Assembly: GCA_964495705.1 (NCBI GenBank) | Contig: CAZBWS010000088.1 | Location: forward strand, 1 to 7,951 | Length of the DNA: 7,951 bases | Source of the DNA: CAZBWS01 sp964495705 | GTDB lineage: Bacteria > Pseudomonadota > Gammaproteobacteria > HTCC5015 | Reading direction: 5' to 3' | Shown here: positions 6,354 through 7,951 of the stretch, piece by piece | How the letters are laid out: each line of letters begins with the position of its first letter | Numbering within the stretch: the first letter of the stretch is position 1 | Position numbers and translations under genes: made by a program | The notes under the pieces: generated by a model | Database searches by the model: none | Seen by the model: only the letters and a program-made list of their open reading frames with translations | Told to the model about the DNA's origin: nothing

Positions 6354-7802
6354 TTAACCCGTACTCACCAGTTCCAAGGTAAATACATCGGTGGAATCAA
6401 AGTATTCCGTTTTTTCTCTGCGCCCTTCATCAATCACGCGGAATTTAAATTCCGAGCTATTGCCCGCCGAAGCGGCTTCGATGATATGGGCGGCGTGTAG
6501 CAGCTCCCTGGCGTTGCTCACTGGCAGGTCTTGGCTGCTGATGCTGTGGCCTTTTTTCAAAGCCTCCATTATGTAGTCCGTTTGGCCTTGACTATTGATG
6601 GAGAAAGCCTGGTCCATGGTTTGGCGAATGAATAGGTCCTTGCGCGAATCAAAACCCATTTCCTCATGCTCTTCTACCCGGGTATTCACCGTGTGGGTGC
6701 TGCGCCGCGCGTGCATTTTGATGTTGGCGGGGTCGATAAAGCCAACCTGTAGAGAACTAAAGGCCTCCCCTGCGCTGTTCATGCATTGATTCTGAACCTC
6801 TAAACCGGCTTCCTGTAGCTCGCGGCAGATTTCCAATAGCTCGCTCTGCTCACCGGTTCGGGTAAAGCTGAGCTGGCGGATGATGATGTCCGCACGGCGG
6901 GTGAAGCCGTGCAAGGCGCGGCGCAGGGCGGGCAGCATGACTTCGCAGGCATTGTGCAAGCGGCTGCTAATGCCATCCAGCACAAATAGATAGTAGGAGC
7001 GCTCGCTCAGGGTCAGCCCCGGGGCCAGCTTGCGCAGTTCCACCTCGGCCTTGGCCTTAAAGTCCTTGCGCTTGCGCTTGGCCTTGTCGATCAGTTGCTG
7101 AATCTCGTCTCGGTATTTTTCCACACTGTCTGCGGACAGGCGCACGGCGATGTCGGGCATAAAGCGCTTTTCCATAAAATCGAAAAACTCTTCACTAGCC
7201 TCTTCCACCAACTGTTGGGACTCCACCGCCTTGACCAGCTGGCGCTTCTTGTCGTCCAGCTCGGCGATCACATCTGTGAAGTCGGAGATGATGCGCTCGG
7301 AGTACTCAAAGGCGTCAAGCAGATCGTGCACCTCCATGTCCTCAACCCCCTCTTCCACAAAAGATTGCAAGGCGTTGCGGGTATTGCGGGTGTTGCGGTG
7401 GCGAGTGCGGAACTTAGCCCCTGTCTCTACAAAGGGCTGGGTGAACAAGCGCCCCATGCGACTAAAGGCATAGGTGGATTGCAAGCTGGCCTCATCGACC
7501 TGTTTTTCCAGCCAGGGGTATTCCAGCAGGGTATTCAGAATCCAGTTGGCCTGCTCGCGGTCAGTTTTGGATTGCGCATCCATCGGCACGGCAAACTCAT
7601 CATCGCTGTCGAGCAACAAAGGGGTGCGCGTGACCGTATCTTGGAAGATCTCAATGATCTGGTCACGATCAAGCACTTGGGAGTAATCCGCCACAGAGCT
7701 GTACACGCGCTGGTACAGAGCGCGTAGGCACTCAACAATCTGCTCGCGGTATTTACTGCTCAGGGGGCGAAAAAACTGGCTGTATTGGTCTTCAAAGAAC
7801 AT
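6354..7802 (-). CDS. jetA: JetA/MksF-like kleisin subunit of an SMC complex
   Basis: 482 residues, the expected size for the MukF-like kleisin of Wadjet/MksBEF complexes, which bridges the two SMC heads and carries the JetB/MksE dimers. Seen: an N-terminal part starting MFFEDQYSQFFRPLSSKYRE that matches the style of JetA N-termini and is probably a winged helix (1-110); a short Arg/Asn repeat at 134-143; a long helical middle (about 145-345) rich in Glu, Lys and Arg; and a C-terminal domain ending in strands (FKFRVIDEG near 450, VFTLELVSTG at the end) that would be the SMC-head-binding winged helix. It is the first gene of the operon. No strong Shine-Dalgarno precedes the ATG at 7802; upstream in-frame starts are not evident. 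I think it is closest to the JetA family that some databases name for Wadjet, perhaps type III, but this is from memory. The mksF name would be equally fair. Confidence 0.82.
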   Translation of the reverse strand: MFFEDQYSQFFRPLSSKYREQIVECLRALYQRVYSSVADYSQVLDRDQIIEIFQDTVTRTPLLLDSDDEFAVPMDAQSKTDREQANWILNTLLEYPWLEKQVDEASLQSTYAFSRMGRLFTQPFVETGAKFRTRHRNTRNTRNALQSFVEEGVEDMEVHDLLDAFEYSERIISDFTDVIAELDDKKRQLVKAVESQQLVEEASEEFFDFMEKRFMPDIAVRLSADSVEKYRDEIQQLIDKAKRKRKDFKAKAEVELRKLAPGLTLSERSYYLFVLDGISSRLHNACEVMLPALRRALHGFTRRADIIIRQLSFTRTGEQSELLEICRELQEAGLEVQNQCMNSAGEAFSSLQVGFIDPANIKMHARRSTHTVNTRVEEHEEMGFDSRKDLFIRQTMDQAFSINSQGQTDYIMEALKKGHSISSQDLPVSNARELLHAAHIIEAASAGNSSEFKFRVIDEGRREKTEYFDSTDVFTLELVSTG

Positions 7803-7951
7803 GGATGTACTGCGATAGCCTTATATAGTCTTGTCCCTCTACACGGGGAATATGCACACTACCACAAGCAGCGGTGGTGTCGAGATAGAAAATATACACT
7901 ATATGGTGGTTTGTTCAGCCAAAAAATGGGGACAAGTCGGGAATTATCAAG
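7803..7951. promoter_or_regulatory. Upstream region of the jetA operon, no clear gene
   Basis: About 150 bp with AT-rich patches (TATATA at 7822-7827; TATATT on the minus strand at 7896-7891) where the operon promoter should lie, but no pair of -35 and -10 boxes with good spacing stands out. It contains an 8-bp near-palindrome, ACACTACC (7856-7863) and GGTGGTGT (7873-7880), one mismatch, which could be an operator. CTTGTCCC (7830-7837) and GGGACAAG (7928-7935) form a wider inverted repeat. The region is not coding on either strand as far as it can be seen. Confidence 0.4.

Noticed and set aside
7095..7727. A 210-codon plus-strand reading frame opposite jetA
   Set aside because: It lies wholly antisense to jetA, has no Shine-Dalgarno or recognisable domain, and is rich in Leu, His and Gly as expected from the complement of a Lys/Glu/Ala-rich helical gene.
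7879..7884. A TGTCGA half-site upstream of jetA as a shared operator with fic
   Set aside because: It is a single half-site with no TCGACA partner at the 5-bp spacing, and a given hexamer is expected a few times by chance in a window of this length.
7903..7951. Start of a divergent plus-strand gene (open from ATG at 7903 to the edge)
   Set aside because: Only 16 codons are visible, there is no Shine-Dalgarno, and the sequence looks like intergenic or repeat DNA, so nothing can be supported.

Overview
The window comes from a bacterial chromosome or large element, most likely a gammaproteobacterium. That placement is an inference from about 55% GC in the main genes, the protein style and a Fic protein very like the Shewanella type; it is not proven. 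All supported genes lie on the minus strand, so the biological order runs from right to left.

Layout in transcription order: a roughly 150-bp upstream region (7803-7951); a JetA/MksF-like kleisin (6354-7802); a JetB/MksE-like kleisin partner (5444-6202); a small GIY-YIG nuclease (5038-5322); a large JetC/MksB-like SMC ATPase (1265-4918); a 163-bp spacer with a striking, helically phased array of TGTCGA/TCGACA half-sites (1141-1227); and a class II Fic AMP-transferase with a C-terminal winged helix that runs off the left edge (1-1101). The three internal junctions of the operon (jetA/jetB, jetB/GIY, GIY/jetC) each hold one copy of a 93-113 bp palindromic repeat with outer arms close to TGTCATCCTGAG and inner arms close to GAAGGATCT. 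All three copies have the same orientation.

How it may work: the ATPase, kleisin and kleisin-associated winged-helix protein form a MukBEF-like SMC complex of the Wadjet/MksBEF class. Such complexes extrude DNA loops and either organise the chromosome (MksBEF) or, with the JetD/MksG nuclease, cut plasmids (Wadjet). No JetD gene is in the window. The place after jetC where JetD normally sits holds the fic gene. So this is either a stand-alone condensin with an unrelated Fic neighbour, a Wadjet-like system that has lost its nuclease or keeps it elsewhere, or a variant whose effector is an AMP-transferase. The AT-rich GIY-YIG gene (about 36% GC), bounded on both sides by direct copies of the palindrome, looks like a later insertion into the jetB-jetC junction.
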